64,000 nt of DNA, taken from assembly GCF_047730175.1 (NCBI RefSeq), contig NZ_CP159833.1, positions 1,488,001 through 1,552,000 on the forward strand, written 5' to 3'. The translations under genes were made by a program, and so were the position numbers. The first letter of the stretch is position 1; each line of letters begins with the position of its first letter. A model generated the notes under the pieces. It made no database searches and had not been told where the DNA came from. It saw only the letters and a program-made list of their open reading frames with translations. Below are positions 63,719-64,000 of the stretch, piece by piece. The stretch is from Marifrigoribacter sp047730175 (GTDB lineage Bacteria > Bacteroidota > Bacteroidia > Flavobacteriales > Flavobacteriaceae).

Positions 63719-64000
63719 ATGAAAAAAATGAATTTTATGAGTTTTAGTGTTTTGATGGTATCTGCAATAATGGTTTTGAATTCTTGTGATGCTTCTAAAA
63801 AAGTGGTGAATGAACCAATTGCTGAGGTTGTAGCAGTAGAAGAGGTTGTAAATGAAACTGAAACAGATTCAGTCTCTGCTATTAAGATTATTACTGAAAC
63901 TGAAGTCGTAATTCAAAATGATACTATTTCAGAAACAGAGGTAATTACTGAAACCACACAAACTGAGATATTCGACCATACAATTTGGAATGACCTTCTT
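63719..64000 (+). CDS. Lipoprotein, probably DUF547 family, 3' partial
   Basis: The first 94 codons are visible. A lipoprotein signal ends 'VLNSC', followed by a Glu/Val/Thr-rich low-complexity linker of about 55 residues, then 'FDHTIWNDLL', which resembles the opening of DUF547 domains found in arsenosugar clusters. The rest lies beyond the window, so the family call is tentative. It is probably the last gene of the arsenosugar run, 42 bp after arsM. Confidence 0.6.
   Translation, partial: MKKMNFMSFSVLMVSAIMVLNSCDASKKVVNEPIAEVVAVEEVVNETETDSVSAIKIITETEVVIQNDTISETEVITETTQTEIFDHTIWNDLL

Overview
The window is from the chromosome of a member of the Bacteroidota, most likely a marine Flavobacteriaceae. 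The evidence is low GC content, type IX secretion (T9SS) C-terminal sorting domains containing 'YPNP', flavobacterial families such as DUF4271 and DUF4296, starts chosen without Shine-Dalgarno sequences, TAnnTTTG-type promoter boxes, and an arsenosugar biosynthesis cluster. No species call is possible from sequence reading alone.

Positions 1-39,994 look like ordinary core chromosome. They carry a SulP anion transporter (5' end outside the window), secreted or lipid-anchored peptidases (S8, M1, S41), rnpA, an ion antiporter, pckA, hemD, a pyrC-like dihydroorotase, tyrS, a DUF350/transglutaminase-like pair, a two-component system and trmB. A seven-gene minus-strand envelope operon follows (coaX, outer-membrane barrel, TPR protein, lptC, small membrane protein, CNNM-type protein, PpiD-like foldase). 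It ends at a tRNA-Phe gene.

Positions about 40,000-57,090 are an accessory region. Just past tRNA-Phe is the 3' half of a second tRNA with its own terminator. After it come broken genes and repeated 57-140 bp structured elements that separate single genes. In four cases the first 9-10 bases after one element (beginning GTT) are the exact reverse complement of the first bases of the next element (ending AAC), so each gene is bracketed by its own matching pair. This is the logic of integron gene cassettes and attC sites, but the core boxes are mostly not GTTRRRY and no integrase is in the window. The bracketed genes are a membrane protein, an XRE/2TM regulator, a kelch T9SS protein and a DUF3050 protein. 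A truncated HD-domain gene follows the last site, and an IS3/IS1182 scar has destroyed one site.

Inside the accessory region lies an eight-gene, tightly overlapping operon (42,617-48,844): FAD oxidoreductase, methyltransferase, type III polyketide synthase, enoyl-reductase-like SDR, FabZ-like dehydratase, ketosynthase, acyl carrier protein and phosphopantetheinyl transferase. It looks like a type III PKS fed by its own small fatty-acid synthase. A large M60-like T9SS metallopeptidase of visibly higher GC follows remnants of DUF2147, MBL-fold and HTH genes.

Positions 57,100-64,000 return to conserved genes: an RluE-like pseudouridine synthase, a Na+/H+ antiporter, and the arsenosugar cluster (peroxidase-like protein, ArsS radical SAM, rhodanese, TIGR04282-type glycosyltransferase, purine nucleoside phosphorylase, ArsM, and the start of a DUF547-like lipoprotein cut by the window end).
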